The translations under genes were made by a program, and so were the position numbers. The notes under the pieces were generated by a model. That model saw only the letters and a program-made list of their open reading frames with translations. It did not search any database and had not been told where the DNA came from. A stretch of DNA of 64,000 nucleotides from JAHBXL01 sp964409775 (lineage in GTDB: Bacteria; Planctomycetota; Phycisphaerae; Phycisphaerales; UBA1924), in NCBI GenBank assembly GCA_964409775.1, contig CAYPEI010000004.1, positions 62,001-126,000 on the forward strand. The letters are read 5' to 3'. Below are positions 17,631 through 26,527 of this stretch, piece by piece; the stretch's first letter is position 1; the number at the start of each line of letters is the position of its first letter.

Positions 17631-18803
17631 ATGAGACGAATCTCCATCGGATTGCTGCTGCTCGCGGTCGCGTTCCTGCCTGCGTGTGCGACAGCGAGCA
17701 CCGCCGATGGCAGCGGGAGCGGCTATCTGCTGGCGATCGGCGGGGGCCTTGATGACGACAACCGGCCGGTGTACGAACTGTTCGTCAAGCGAGCGCGGGC
17801 CTCGGCGGCGCGGCACGGCATGCCGCTGCGGATCGTCATCGCCTCGGCCGCGAGCGGAGACCAGGATGCGAACATTGTCGGGAAGACGGAGTCGATCCGC
17901 GCGTATGCGCCCGAGGCGGAGATCGGGGCGATTCGACGGGAGACGGTCGCTCAGGAGGCTGTCGTGCTGATCGACGGGTGCAGCGCGATGTTCTTTACCG
18001 GCGGCGATCAGAAGCGGATCACGGCCAAGTACCGGCCGGGCGATGCGGACGGTCCGGAGATGGCGGCGATGCGGCGTCTGCTGTCCCGCGGCGGCGTCAT
18101 CGCCGGAACGAGCGCGGGCGACGCGATGATGGGGGAGGTGATGTTCTTCACGGGCCGGAGCGCGGAGGCGCTGGGGATACGCTCGACGCGAACAGCACGC
18201 GGGGCGGATGATGATGAGGATGACAAGCGGACCGAGACGCCGCTCGGTCCGCAGATCGGGCCGGGGATGGGCCTGCTGCCGTGGGCGATGACGGACTCCC
18301 ATTTCTTCGAGCGCAATCGCTTCGGCCGGCTGGTGGCCGCGCTGGAGCAGAGCGGCGTGCGACTCGGGATCGGCGTTGGAGAGGATGCCGCGGTGGAGAT
18401 CGACCTCGCTACCGGCGGGCTGATGGGCGTGAGCGTCGCCGACTCGCTGCTGGTCGATGTCGGCGATTTGCAGCGAGATGGCCTGACACGCCGGAGCGTG
18501 CGCGCGAAGGTCATTCGTCAGGGCACGCGGGAATCTCTGACGGGATTGCTGGCGGTGAAGCCGAGATCGACACTCGCGGCCAGGCCTGCACGGTTTGAAG
18601 AGGTGCCGGTGGTGGAGCCCGGCCAGAATAGGCAGTTGGCTTCGTGGCGGTTCTTCAGCCGTGCCCAGGAAGCGGGTGCCGCGGTGATGCTCAGGCTCGA
18701 TGGCTACGAGCAGATCGCCTGGGCGGATGGTCGCGGCTGGTCGATCGTCGAGATCGCGCCAAGCGAGAGCAGCAAAGCGCCGGAGTCGCAGAGCACCCGA
18801 TAG
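17631..18803 (+). CDS. Cyanophycinase-like serine peptidase (family S51), predicted lipoprotein
   Basis: A 390-residue S51-type peptidase. The signal peptide ends in a lipobox LPAC near residue 20, so an extracytoplasmic lipoprotein is predicted. The catalytic Ser is in GTSAGDAM at residue 161, preceded by the FFTGGDQKRI motif, with SHFFERNRFGRL further on and GIGVGEDAAVEI near residue 245. Cyanophycinases cut the Asp-Arg polymer cyanophycin to beta-Asp-Arg dipeptides; extracellular relatives let heterotrophs use it as nitrogen source. An insert rich in acid residues (ADDDEDDKRTETP) lies near residue 195. Exact substrate is not proven. Confidence 0.9.
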   Translation: MRRISIGLLLLAVAFLPACATASTADGSGSGYLLAIGGGLDDDNRPVYELFVKRARASAARHGMPLRIVIASAASGDQDANIVGKTESIRAYAPEAEIGAIRRETVAQEAVVLIDGCSAMFFTGGDQKRITAKYRPGDADGPEMAAMRRLLSRGGVIAGTSAGDAMMGEVMFFTGRSAEALGIRSTRTARGADDDEDDKRTETPLGPQIGPGMGLLPWAMTDSHFFERNRFGRLVAALEQSGVRLGIGVGEDAAVEIDLATGGLMGVSVADSLLVDVGDLQRDGLTRRSVRAKVIRQGTRESLTGLLAVKPRSTLAARPARFEEVPVVEPGQNRQLASWRFFSRAQEAGAAVMLRLDGYEQIAWADGRGWSIVEIAPSESSKAPESQSTR

Positions 18804-18858
18804 GAGAAGAAGTTTGGTCGGCTGGCAAGCAGGAGCGGGGGGGTTTTCGATTCCTGAC

Positions 18859-19245
18859 TCACCACGTATCCTGGGCTGCTGCTGCTTTCACGAGACCAGC
18901 AATCTCTCGCCTCGCCGCGAATGCCGCATCCCGTACATCAACGAACCGCTTGTGCTTGCCGGTGCCATGCAGCAGCCCGGCCGGGTCCGGCAGCCCGGAG
19001 CCGCGGATGAAGGAGAGTACGACCCTTCCCCTCTTCACCTCGATCATGCAGATGTTGCCCCCGATCGACTTGAAGAACGCGTCCTCGTGGTAATACGCCA
19101 GAACGTGGAACTTGATCGCCTCGGCAGCGCCGGGCGCGGCGGCGAGGACGGCTTTGCGCAACGCGAGCGCGGTGCGGCGAACCGCGGGGGATTCGGCGCG
19201 CAGGTGCAGCGAGAGCGCTGCGCGGGAAAGTCGGGAGGGGGCCAT
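18859..19245 (-). CDS. DUF1801 protein, short form
   Basis: A 128-residue protein of the DUF1801 fold: AVRRTALALRKAVLAAAPGA, EAIKFHVLAYYHEDAFFKSI, and ICMIEVKRGRVVLSFIRGSG, then a C-terminal KHKRFVDVRD motif typical of the group that binds small ligands or stress cues. Function unknown. It ends close to, and converges on, the cyanophycinase gene, and lies just downstream of the citrate lyase-like unit on the same strand (14 bp gap), so co-transcription is possible. It differs from the DUF1801 protein at 13823-14419 in lacking the basic tail. Confidence 0.75.
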   Translation of the reverse strand: MAPSRLSRAALSLHLRAESPAVRRTALALRKAVLAAAPGAAEAIKFHVLAYYHEDAFFKSIGGNICMIEVKRGRVVLSFIRGSGLPDPAGLLHGTGKHKRFVDVRDAAFAARREIAGLVKAAAAQDTW

Positions 19246-19258
19246 GGTCGAGTGTCGC

Positions 19259-21049
19259 TCAGGCGGGCATCGGCCCGTCGTAGGCGTGATTCACCGGGTC
19301 GATGCGGCGCATCGGCTTCTCGCGGGTCTGCTCCTCGGTCACGTGCGCCACGAGCCCCGGCGTCCGCGCGATCATGAAGATCCCGTTGAACACCCTTGGA
19401 TCGAGGCCGAGGTCGGCGAGGATCGCGCCGATTGCACCGTCGACGTTGATCGGCAGCGGCTTGCCGATCGCGGCGAAGGCACGTTCGATGGCGCGGGCGG
19501 CGGCGATGTGCGGCGAGTTGTCGCCAAGGCCGGCCGCCGCGGCGAGTTCAAACAGCCGCGCGGTGCGCGGGTCCTTGGTGTGGATGCGGTGGCCGAAGCC
19601 GCTGATGCGGTCGCCGGAGGACTTGATGCGGGCGACTTCCGCGGTGGCGACGGCGGAGAGTTCAAAGTTCAAATCATCAAAGTTCAAACTCGGATGCGGC
19701 CTTATGGCTCCCTCTTTGGACTTTGAATTTTGAGCTTTGAACTTTGCGGCGGTGCTTGCCTTCTCGATCAAGCCCCCCAGATATCTCGCGCAGTCCTCGA
19801 TCGCGCCACCGTGGTGCTTGTTGATGGACATGATGCCCGCGGCGACAGACTGGGAGAGGGAGGCGCCGGTGCTGGCGACGGTGCGTGCGGCAAGGCATGA
19901 TGGGGGCGTCGCGCCGTGGTCGATGCTGGAGACGAGGATGGCGTCCATCAGGCGGCCGGTCTTCTCGTCGGGGAGCGTGCCGGTGAGGATGAGGTAAACC
20001 GTGGCGCCGAAAGACGTGTTGCCCATGAGCGAGGCGATGTCGCGGCCGCGGACGGCGACTTTGTTGGGTTCGATCTTGGTGATGGCGGTCATCCAGACGG
20101 CCTTGCGTTCGGCCTCAGTCATCAGGGAGCGCGATGCGCGGGCGCGGAGCAGGCCGGCAACCGCCGCGGGCAGTTCGCCGAAGGAATCGACGACGGTGGC
20201 GCCGGCATCGCGGAGCGCGGCGACTTTTCCGGCGTGGGTGCCGACGTTTCCCTCGATGATCGCGCCGGCGTGGCTGAAGCGGGTGCCGGCCTTGGCGGCC
20301 TTGCCGCCGATGTACGCGATGACGGGCTTGGTGACCTTGCCCGACTTCATGAGCGCCGCGAGGTCTTCTTCCTGCGAGCCGCCGATCTCCCCGAAGACGA
20401 CGATCGCGTCGGTCGCGGGGTCGGCCTGGAACATCTCGGCGACCTCGGGGATCCGAAGTCCGAGCACGGCATCGCCGCCGATGTGGACGATGGAACTGAT
20501 GCGGACACCGGCCTGTCCGCAGTAGTAGGCGGTCGAGGAGGACATGCCGCCGGAGCGGGAGATGATGCCGACGCCGGTTCCGTTTTGCTGCGGAGGCTTG
20601 AACCACTCGCGGGCAGATTCGGCACGGCCGCCGATCATGCCGAGGACCGCCTTACCGGGAGAGGCGATGCCCAGCGTGTTCGGCCCGACGAACTGCGCGT
20701 TGTTGGCCTTGGCGGAGACGGCGATCTCCATTGCGTCCCAGACGGGCACGCGGTCGGCGACAAGGACGGCGAGTTTGACGCCGGCGTTGAAGGCATCGAT
20801 GGCGGCCTGCTTCATGCCCGCGGCGGGAACGAACAGGACCGAGACGTCGATTGCGCCGAGCGACTTCGCGGCATCGGCGCAGGAGTTGAAGACGGGCAGG
20901 CCGAAGACGGAGGAGCCGCCCTTGCCGGGCGTGACGCCGCCGACGACGTTGGTGCCGTAGTCAAGCATCAGGCGCGTGCGTGCCTGGCCCTCGCGGCCGG
21001 TGATGCCTTGGACGATGACGCGCTTGGTGTCGTCGATGAGGATGGACAT
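19259..21049 (-). CDS. Succinyl-CoA ligase alpha-like/citrate synthase-like fusion (putative ATP-citrate lyase subunit)
   Basis: A 596-residue fusion. Residues 1-300 match the CoA-binding alpha subunit of succinyl-CoA synthetase (YGTNVVGGVTPGKGG, GIISRSGGMS, and the phosphorylated His260 in SHAGAIIEG). Residues 310-596 match citrate synthase, with H378 in SSIDHGA, HHGGA at 413-416, H487 in GFGHR and NVDGAIGAI near 555. This layout is that of the AclA part of ATP-citrate lyase, which cleaves citrate with ATP and CoA to acetyl-CoA and oxaloacetate, but its alpha half looks closer to SucD than to classical AclA. Residues 435-464 are a repeat-derived insert. Partner gene is 40 bp upstream. Confidence 0.82.
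   Translation of the reverse strand: MSILIDDTKRVIVQGITGREGQARTRLMLDYGTNVVGGVTPGKGGSSVFGLPVFNSCADAAKSLGAIDVSVLFVPAAGMKQAAIDAFNAGVKLAVLVADRVPVWDAMEIAVSAKANNAQFVGPNTLGIASPGKAVLGMIGGRAESAREWFKPPQQNGTGVGIISRSGGMSSSTAYYCGQAGVRISSIVHIGGDAVLGLRIPEVAEMFQADPATDAIVVFGEIGGSQEEDLAALMKSGKVTKPVIAYIGGKAAKAGTRFSHAGAIIEGNVGTHAGKVAALRDAGATVVDSFGELPAAVAGLLRARASRSLMTEAERKAVWMTAITKIEPNKVAVRGRDIASLMGNTSFGATVYLILTGTLPDEKTGRLMDAILVSSIDHGATPPSCLAARTVASTGASLSQSVAAGIMSINKHHGGAIEDCARYLGGLIEKASTAAKFKAQNSKSKEGAIRPHPSLNFDDLNFELSAVATAEVARIKSSGDRISGFGHRIHTKDPRTARLFELAAAAGLGDNSPHIAAARAIERAFAAIGKPLPINVDGAIGAILADLGLDPRVFNGIFMIARTPGLVAHVTEEQTREKPMRRIDPVNHAYDGPMPA
19660..19745. repeat. Palindromic heptanucleotide repeat element inside a coding gene
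   Basis: Two AT-rich arms of period-7 repeats in opposite orientation flank a short loop. Read on the minus strand, the first arm is AAAGTTC, AAAGCTC, AAAATTC, AAAGTCC and the second is four TTTGAAC-like units, one of them with an extra base. The composition is far below the GC content around it. The element stays in frame, adding about 30 residues (Lys, Phe, Asn, Ser-rich) between citrate synthase helices. It resembles the short tandem repeats scattered in some cyanobacterial and planctomycete genomes. Confidence 0.8.
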
Positions 21050-21088
21050 GGTGCGTGACTCGTTGGTTGAAGTCTGAGTCGGAAGAGT

Positions 21089-22654
21089 TCAGTCGTGTGC
21101 GAGCCCCGGAAGTTCGAGCACCACAAACACCCCATCGATCCCATCGCGCCGGCACTCCACCTCGCAGGCGATCATGTCGCTGTCCCTGGCGAGGAACTCT
21201 TCGGGTGTGCAGGTGAGGGCGGGCTTGCCGTGGTCATCGCGGAGGAGGCCGTTCGCCCGCGAAATGATGGCGGGGGCGTGGTCTTTCCATGCCGCGGGGT
21301 CGATCCAGACGGTTCCGGATTTGAGCCTGAAGGAAGTGGAGGATGCCGCGTTGACGAATGCGGGATGGCGGGGAGCGCGGGGCTGCCAGGTCGATTTTGG
21401 ATTTTGGACTGTGGATTGCGGATTGGAAGGCGCAGAGGCGGCTTGCGAGGCGGAGACCAGTTCCGCGAAGCGAGCCGCGATTCGCGCGGGCGGGTCGTTC
21501 TTTTTGTAGCACTCGACGACGGCGGGCAGGCCTTTGCAGGCGGACTGCAAGATTTCCGCCGCGCGGTCCTCGGTGTTGCCGCCGAGGCGGATGACGGCAG
21601 GGATGCTGAGTTCGAGTTCCCAGAACGCCTTGGCGAGTCCGTACGCGCTCCAGTACTGCTCTTGGTTTGCGACGCCGGAGCCGGAGCCGAAGTAGCCGAT
21701 GAGGCCGGGCTGGCTGAGGATGATGCGGGCAGCGCGGTAGACCTTTGCCGGTGAGGGATTGCCGGAAGTGTCGCAGAAGTTGGCGATGGTGAAGCCTTCG
21801 TTGGTGATGGCGTCCATCGACATCATGCTGCCGCCGCCCCCCGCGCCGTGGAAGCCGATGAGGCCCTTGGAACCCGCGGCCGCGGCCGTGTTCATCTGCG
21901 CAAAGTAAAACGTGCCGCGATGGTCTTCCTGCTCGATGCGATAGGCGATGCGCTCGAGTTCGGTGGGGGGGTGATCGAGTTCGCGGGCGATCTCGATGCC
22001 AAGTTCAGGGTGACGGAAGACCGCGTAGTCATCGACGGTCATGCGGCAGTCCGCGGCCACGAGGCGGCCGTCTTTCGTGAACGCGAGCGGATTGATTTCG
22101 ACGCTGCGGGCCTCGGTGGCGCGGGCGACGTTGAAGACGGATTTGACGGCCGCGGCGACCTGGCCGCGCTCGGTGTCGTTGAGATCGCTGGCGGCGAGTG
22201 CGCGCGAAAGGGCTGCGGAGTCGGGGCCGTCGGTGGGGGAGCAGGGGATGCGCGCGACCTGGCCGGCACGTTCTTCGATGCCTGTGCCGCCGGTCAACGA
22301 CAGCAGGATCATCGGCGTCCGGGCACGGTCGTCGATGGAGAAGGAAACGAAGAGTTCCCGTGTCAGCGGCAGTTTCTCTTCGACGATGATGTGGGTCACG
22401 GGGAAGTTGCCGACGGACATCCCGAGGAGCCGCGCGGCGTGGTCCTTCGCCTGGTCGGGGGTGTCGGCGAAGGCCACCCCGCCGATGGCTGCGCGGCCGG
22501 TGGTCCATGCCTGGATCTTGAGGACGACGGGAACGCCCAGAGACGTTGCGACACGGGCGGCTTCGTCGGGAGACGCGGCAGGCCCGCCGCGGGGTGTGGT
22601 CAGGCCATGCTGCCGGAGGATGGCTTTGCCTTGAAACTCGTGCAGCCTGGCCAT
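21089..22654 (-). CDS. Succinyl-CoA ligase beta-like ATP-grasp protein (putative ATP-citrate lyase subunit)
   Basis: A 521-residue partner of the fusion gene downstream. It opens with MARLHEFQGKAIL and the ATP-grasp domain, with VEINPLAFTKDGRLVAADC as the ATP/Mg2+ site near residues 190-210. A CoA-ligase-type domain follows (GFHGAGGGGSMMSMDAI, GYFGSGSGVANQEQYW). About 130 further residues form an unusual extension with a Pro/Ser/Asn-rich linker at about 408-425 derived from heptanucleotide repeats. The start ATG at 22654 is preceded by GGAG and places the family N terminus correctly; the longer frame to 23893 overlaps the divergent export gene and is not real. Two-subunit organisation fits an atypical ATP-citrate lyase; a modified succinyl-CoA synthetase is the alternative. 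Confidence 0.78.
   Translation of the reverse strand: MARLHEFQGKAILRQHGLTTPRGGPAASPDEAARVATSLGVPVVLKIQAWTTGRAAIGGVAFADTPDQAKDHAARLLGMSVGNFPVTHIIVEEKLPLTRELFVSFSIDDRARTPMILLSLTGGTGIEERAGQVARIPCSPTDGPDSAALSRALAASDLNDTERGQVAAAVKSVFNVARATEARSVEINPLAFTKDGRLVAADCRMTVDDYAVFRHPELGIEIARELDHPPTELERIAYRIEQEDHRGTFYFAQMNTAAAAGSKGLIGFHGAGGGGSMMSMDAITNEGFTIANFCDTSGNPSPAKVYRAARIILSQPGLIGYFGSGSGVANQEQYWSAYGLAKAFWELELSIPAVIRLGGNTEDRAAEILQSACKGLPAVVECYKKNDPPARIAARFAELVSASQAASAPSNPQSTVQNPKSTWQPRAPRHPAFVNAASSTSFRLKSGTVWIDPAAWKDHAPAIISRANGLLRDDHGKPALTCTPEEFLARDSDMIACEVECRRDGIDGVFVVLELPGLAHD
21393..21427. repeat. Tandem heptanucleotide repeat inside a coding gene
   Basis: Five direct 7-bp units on the plus strand: GATTTTG, GATTTTG, GACTGTG, GATTGCG, GATTGGA. 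They are read in frame on the minus strand as an Asn/Pro/Gln/Ser linker in the ATP-grasp subunit. The repeat has the same period and AT bias as the palindromic element in the neighbouring gene, but only one arm is present. Confidence 0.8.
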
Positions 22655-22766
22655 GAGGACTCCGTTCGGAAGGTGGAGGCCATGGTAAGGGGGCCGGGCG
22701 GGGGCGTGCCGCTGGCATTGTCCGTGGAATTCTGGTAAACCGTTGGGACTTCGTGGAGGCCTCGAC

Positions 22767-24044
22767 ATGTCATCGCTGTCGAAACAACTGTTTCGCGAAT
22801 CCGCGCTGGAGCGTCTGAGTTCGCCGGAGCAACTCGACCAGTTGCTGACGGTGACCAGCCCCAAGGGCTGGGTGTCGCTGATCGCATTGTGGGCGATCCT
22901 GGCGTGCGTGGTGGTGTGGTCGGTGCTGGGGAGCATCCCGACAACGGAGGAGGGAAGGGGCATCCTCGTCGTGGGCGGCGGGCTGAAGCAGGTGCAGGCG
23001 CCGGCGCCGGGGCGGCTTCGCGGGATCGATGTGGAAGTGGGGCAGACCGTCGAGCGTGACCAGGTGATCGCTTCGATCGAGCGGCAGGACCTGGTGGACC
23101 AGATCGAGGATGCCCGCCGGGAACTGGTCAAACTCCGCGAACAGGATGAGCAGTCGGGCAGACTCGATGCGCGTGAGGAGGAACTGCAGGCCAACCTGGC
23201 CAAGGTGGAGAACGAGCGGCTGGACCGGCTTGTGCAGTTCTGCGAGGAGCGCATCGCCCGGCTCAAAGTCCGGCGCGAGACGATCGCGCGACTGGTTGAA
23301 GAAGGGAACATGACGCCGATCGATCGCGAGCGCATCGAGGAGGAGGTGGAGGGAGCGCAGGCGGAGATCCGGCAGGCGAAACTGCAGAAGGAGCAGGTGT
23401 CCGCGAAAAACAGCGTCGCGAGTTTCGAGCGAGAGCGCAGGCGGACCGAACGGCAGATGAAGATCGAGAGCATGGAGTCGAGCGTGCGGATGCTCGAGGC
23501 CAAGTACGAGCGGGAGGCCAAGGTGCGGTCGGCCTTTGCCGGGAAGGTCGTCGAGGTGCGTGTCGCGGAGCAGACGGCGGTGGCGACGGGCGACCCCATC
23601 GTGCTTGTGGAGCCCGTGAACGCCAGCCGGAGCGCGCTCGAAGCGGTGGTGTACATTTCCGCGGCGACGGGCAAGCGGGTCCGTGTCGGCGACTCGGTGG
23701 ACCTGTCGCCGAGCACGGTGAAGCAGGAGGAGTATGGCTCGCTTGTCGGGCGAGTCCGATCGGTCGCGGATGTGCCGACAAGCCGGCAGGCGATGCTCGC
23801 CGTGCTCAGCGATGCGGACCTCGTCGACAAGTTCACCCGGGAGATCGGGCTCCCGCTGCAGGTGATCGTCGAGATCGAGGCCGACCAGAGCACGCAGTCC
23901 GGCTACAAGTGGACTTCCTCGTCCGGTCCGCCGATCCGCATCTCGCCGGGCACGCTCTGCCGCGCCTCGGTGAAGGTGAAGGAGCAGCGTCCGATTTCCC
24001 TGGTCATCCCGATGCTGAAGAGGGGGCTCGGTGGCGCGGAATGA
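22767..24044 (+). CDS. NHLP-type export system membrane fusion protein (HlyD-like)
   Basis: A 425-residue periplasmic adaptor of the NHLP bacteriocin export family. A single membrane anchor (residues 34-55) is followed by a lipoyl-like half-motif (QAPAPGRLRGIDVEVGQTVE), a long coiled coil of about residues 105-235 rich in Glu/Arg/Lys, the second lipoyl half (AFAGKVVEVRVAEQTAVATGD) and a beta-barrel end. It should bridge the inner-membrane ABC transporters to an outer-membrane TolC-like duct. GGAGG precedes the ATG. The stop overlaps the next gene by 14 bp. It diverges from the ATP-grasp gene. Confidence 0.88.
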   Translation: MSSLSKQLFRESALERLSSPEQLDQLLTVTSPKGWVSLIALWAILACVVVWSVLGSIPTTEEGRGILVVGGGLKQVQAPAPGRLRGIDVEVGQTVERDQVIASIERQDLVDQIEDARRELVKLREQDEQSGRLDAREEELQANLAKVENERLDRLVQFCEERIARLKVRRETIARLVEEGNMTPIDRERIEEEVEGAQAEIRQAKLQKEQVSAKNSVASFERERRRTERQMKIESMESSVRMLEAKYEREAKVRSAFAGKVVEVRVAEQTAVATGDPIVLVEPVNASRSALEAVVYISAATGKRVRVGDSVDLSPSTVKQEEYGSLVGRVRSVADVPTSRQAMLAVLSDADLVDKFTREIGLPLQVIVEIEADQSTQSGYKWTSSSGPPIRISPGTLCRASVKVKEQRPISLVIPMLKRGLGGAE

Positions 24045-26487
24045 GGACGATCTGAGGACGCGGGCGGACGCGGATGCTGACCCCGCGCAGGATGCCGATG
24101 CGCTCCCGCGCGAGGCGGACGCCGGGCTGGCCGGGAGCGACGACGGCGAGGTCGAGGCGGCCGAACAGCAGGAACTCGTGGCGGAGGAAACACCAGCCGA
24201 GGCTGAGTCGAGCGGCGACGACGGGACGGAGGACGAAGCCGGCGACGAAGGCGAAGCGGGTGAGGAGGGTGAATCCGCAGACGAGCAGGACGAGGAGGGC
24301 GAGGCGGCCCCGGCCGGTTCGGGACGCTGGTACAGGCGCGTCCGGGTTCCGACGGTTCTGCAGATGGAGGCGGTGGAGTGCGGCGCGGCATCGCTGGCGA
24401 TGGTCCTGGCGCACTTCGGCCGCTGGGTGCCGCTGGAGCAACTGCGGGTTGATTGCGGAGTTTCGCGGGACGGGTCCAACGCCGCGAACGTCATGGCCGC
24501 GGGCGAGGCGTATGGGTTGGCGGTCAGCGGGTACAAGATGGAGATCGAGGGATTCGCGGACACGAAGTTCCCGTGCATCGTGTTCTGGAACTTCAATCAC
24601 TTCCTGGTGCTGGAGGGCTTCTCGCGCAATCGGAAGTGGGCGTACCTGAACGATCCGGCCTCGGGCCGGCGCGTGATCCCGCTCGAGGAGTTCGACAAGA
24701 GTTTCTCGGGCGTCGTGCTCACCTTTGCAGAGGGGCCGGAGTTCAAGCGCGGCGGCCGGCCCCCGAGCATCTACGCGGGGCTGGGCAGGCGGCTCAAGGG
24801 CATGGGTGTCGCGGTGAGTTTCGTGATCCTCGCCGGGCTGGGGCTGGTCATTCCCGGTCTGGCGATTCCGACGTTTTCCAAGGTGTTCGTCGATGAGATC
24901 CTGATCAACGGCTCCAAGTCGTGGCTGGGTCCCCTGCTGGTAGGGATGGCGGTCGCGGCGCTCCTGCGGGCCGGCCTGACGGCGCTGCAGAGCCACTATC
25001 TGATGCGGGCCCAGACCAAACTCGCGATCGCCACGACCGGGCGGTTCCTGTGGCACGTTCTCCGGCTGCCGATCGAGTTCTTCATGCACCGGTACGCGGC
25101 GGACATCTCCAGCCGCATCGCGAGCAACGACCGCGTCGCGCAGGTGCTCACGGGAGAACTGGCGACCAACGTCATCGGCGTCGTCACGGCGGTGTTCTAC
25201 GTGGTGCTGATGTGGGGATATGACCCGCTGCTGACGGTGGTCGGGGTGCTCGCGGCGATGCTCAATCTCGTGCTCCTGCGGCTCATCTCCCGCACGAGGG
25301 CGGAAGAGAGCCAGAAGATGCTGCAGGAGAACGGCAAACTGATGTCGACGGCGATGACGGGGGTGCAGGGGATCGAGACCATCAAGGCCACGGCGCGGGA
25401 GACGGACTTCTTCGCGAGGTGGTCGGGTTTCCAGGCCAAGAGCGCGATGGCCGAGCAGCGGCTGGCGGTGAGTTCCACCGTGCTCAGCGTGGTCCCCAGC
25501 ACGCTCTCGGCGCTCTCCTCGGCGCTGGTGCTGGGCCTTGGCGGGTGGAGGGTGATGGAAGGAGACATGTCGATCGGCATGCTCGTGGCGTTCCAGTCCC
25601 TGCTCATGAGTTTCTCGGGACCGATCGACGACTTTGTCCGGCTCGGCGATGTCATCCAGCGGCTGGGAGGGGACATGAAGCGGCTGGACGACGTGACCAA
25701 CTACCACATCGACCACGTCTTCGCCGAGGATGAAGGCGCGGCGGTGACCGGCCAGGTGCGGCGCCTGGCGGGGTTTGTCGACCTCGAGAACGTGACCTTC
25801 GGGTACAACCGGCTGGACGAGCCGCTGATCAAGGACTTCTCGCTCTCGCTCAGCCCGGGTGATCGCGTGGCGATCGTGGGGGGCTCGGGCTCGGGCAAGA
25901 GCACGGTCGCGAAACTGCTGGCCGGGATCTACCGGCCGTGGTCGGGCCGGGTCCTGTTCGATCACATGTCACGCGAGGAGATCCCGCGGGCGAGGCTGGC
26001 CAACTCGTTCGCGATGGTGGACCAGGACATCTTCTTCTTCGAGGGAACGGTGCGGGAGAACATCTCGCTGTGGGACGCGACGCTCCCTGATGAGGCGATC
26101 CAGCGGGCGTGCAAGGACGCGTGTATCCACGACGACATCGCCTCCCGCCGCGGGGCCTATGCGAGCGAGGTGGAGGAAGACGGCCGGAACTTCTCGGGCG
26201 GGCAGCGGCAGCGGATGGAACTCGCCCGGGCGCTGGTGAACGACCCGACGATCCTGGTGCTGGACGAGGCGACCAGCGCGCTGGACGCATCGACCGAGAA
26301 ACTGGTCGACGACCACATCAGGCGGCGGGGCTGCACCTGTGTCATCGTGGCCCACCGCCTGAGCACGATCCGCGATGCCAACGAGATCATCGTGCTGGAA
26401 CGGGGACAGGTTGTGCAGCGCGGCACGCACGAGGAACTGATGAAAGACGAGGACGGGGTGTACGGGCGGTTGATCCGGACGGAGTGA
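24031..26487 (+). CDS. NHLP-type export ABC transporter with C39 peptidase domain
   Basis: An 818-residue peptidase-permease-ATPase. After an acidic low-complexity N terminus of about 95 residues comes a papain-like C39 peptidase with Cys117 in MEAVECGAASLAMVL, His190 in NFNHFLVLEG and Asp208 in LNDPASG, so the triad is intact. Six membrane helices follow (about 270-560), then the ATPase with Walker A GGSGSGKST near 617, signature FSGGQRQRMELARAL, Walker B ILVLDEATSALD and IVAHRLSTI. Such transporters cut cargo after a double-glycine-type leader and export it. GTG start at 24031 overlaps the adaptor gene. Confidence 0.92.
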   Translation: MARNEDDLRTRADADADPAQDADALPREADAGLAGSDDGEVEAAEQQELVAEETPAEAESSGDDGTEDEAGDEGEAGEEGESADEQDEEGEAAPAGSGRWYRRVRVPTVLQMEAVECGAASLAMVLAHFGRWVPLEQLRVDCGVSRDGSNAANVMAAGEAYGLAVSGYKMEIEGFADTKFPCIVFWNFNHFLVLEGFSRNRKWAYLNDPASGRRVIPLEEFDKSFSGVVLTFAEGPEFKRGGRPPSIYAGLGRRLKGMGVAVSFVILAGLGLVIPGLAIPTFSKVFVDEILINGSKSWLGPLLVGMAVAALLRAGLTALQSHYLMRAQTKLAIATTGRFLWHVLRLPIEFFMHRYAADISSRIASNDRVAQVLTGELATNVIGVVTAVFYVVLMWGYDPLLTVVGVLAAMLNLVLLRLISRTRAEESQKMLQENGKLMSTAMTGVQGIETIKATARETDFFARWSGFQAKSAMAEQRLAVSSTVLSVVPSTLSALSSALVLGLGGWRVMEGDMSIGMLVAFQSLLMSFSGPIDDFVRLGDVIQRLGGDMKRLDDVTNYHIDHVFAEDEGAAVTGQVRRLAGFVDLENVTFGYNRLDEPLIKDFSLSLSPGDRVAIVGGSGSGKSTVAKLLAGIYRPWSGRVLFDHMSREEIPRARLANSFAMVDQDIFFFEGTVRENISLWDATLPDEAIQRACKDACIHDDIASRRGAYASEVEEDGRNFSGGQRQRMELARALVNDPTILVLDEATSALDASTEKLVDDHIRRRGCTCVIVAHRLSTIRDANEIIVLERGQVVQRGTHEELMKDEDGVYGRLIRTE

Positions 26488-26527
26488 GACGGGCATCGCG
26501 GCCCGCGGAGCCGCGAGGAAAGCAGCC

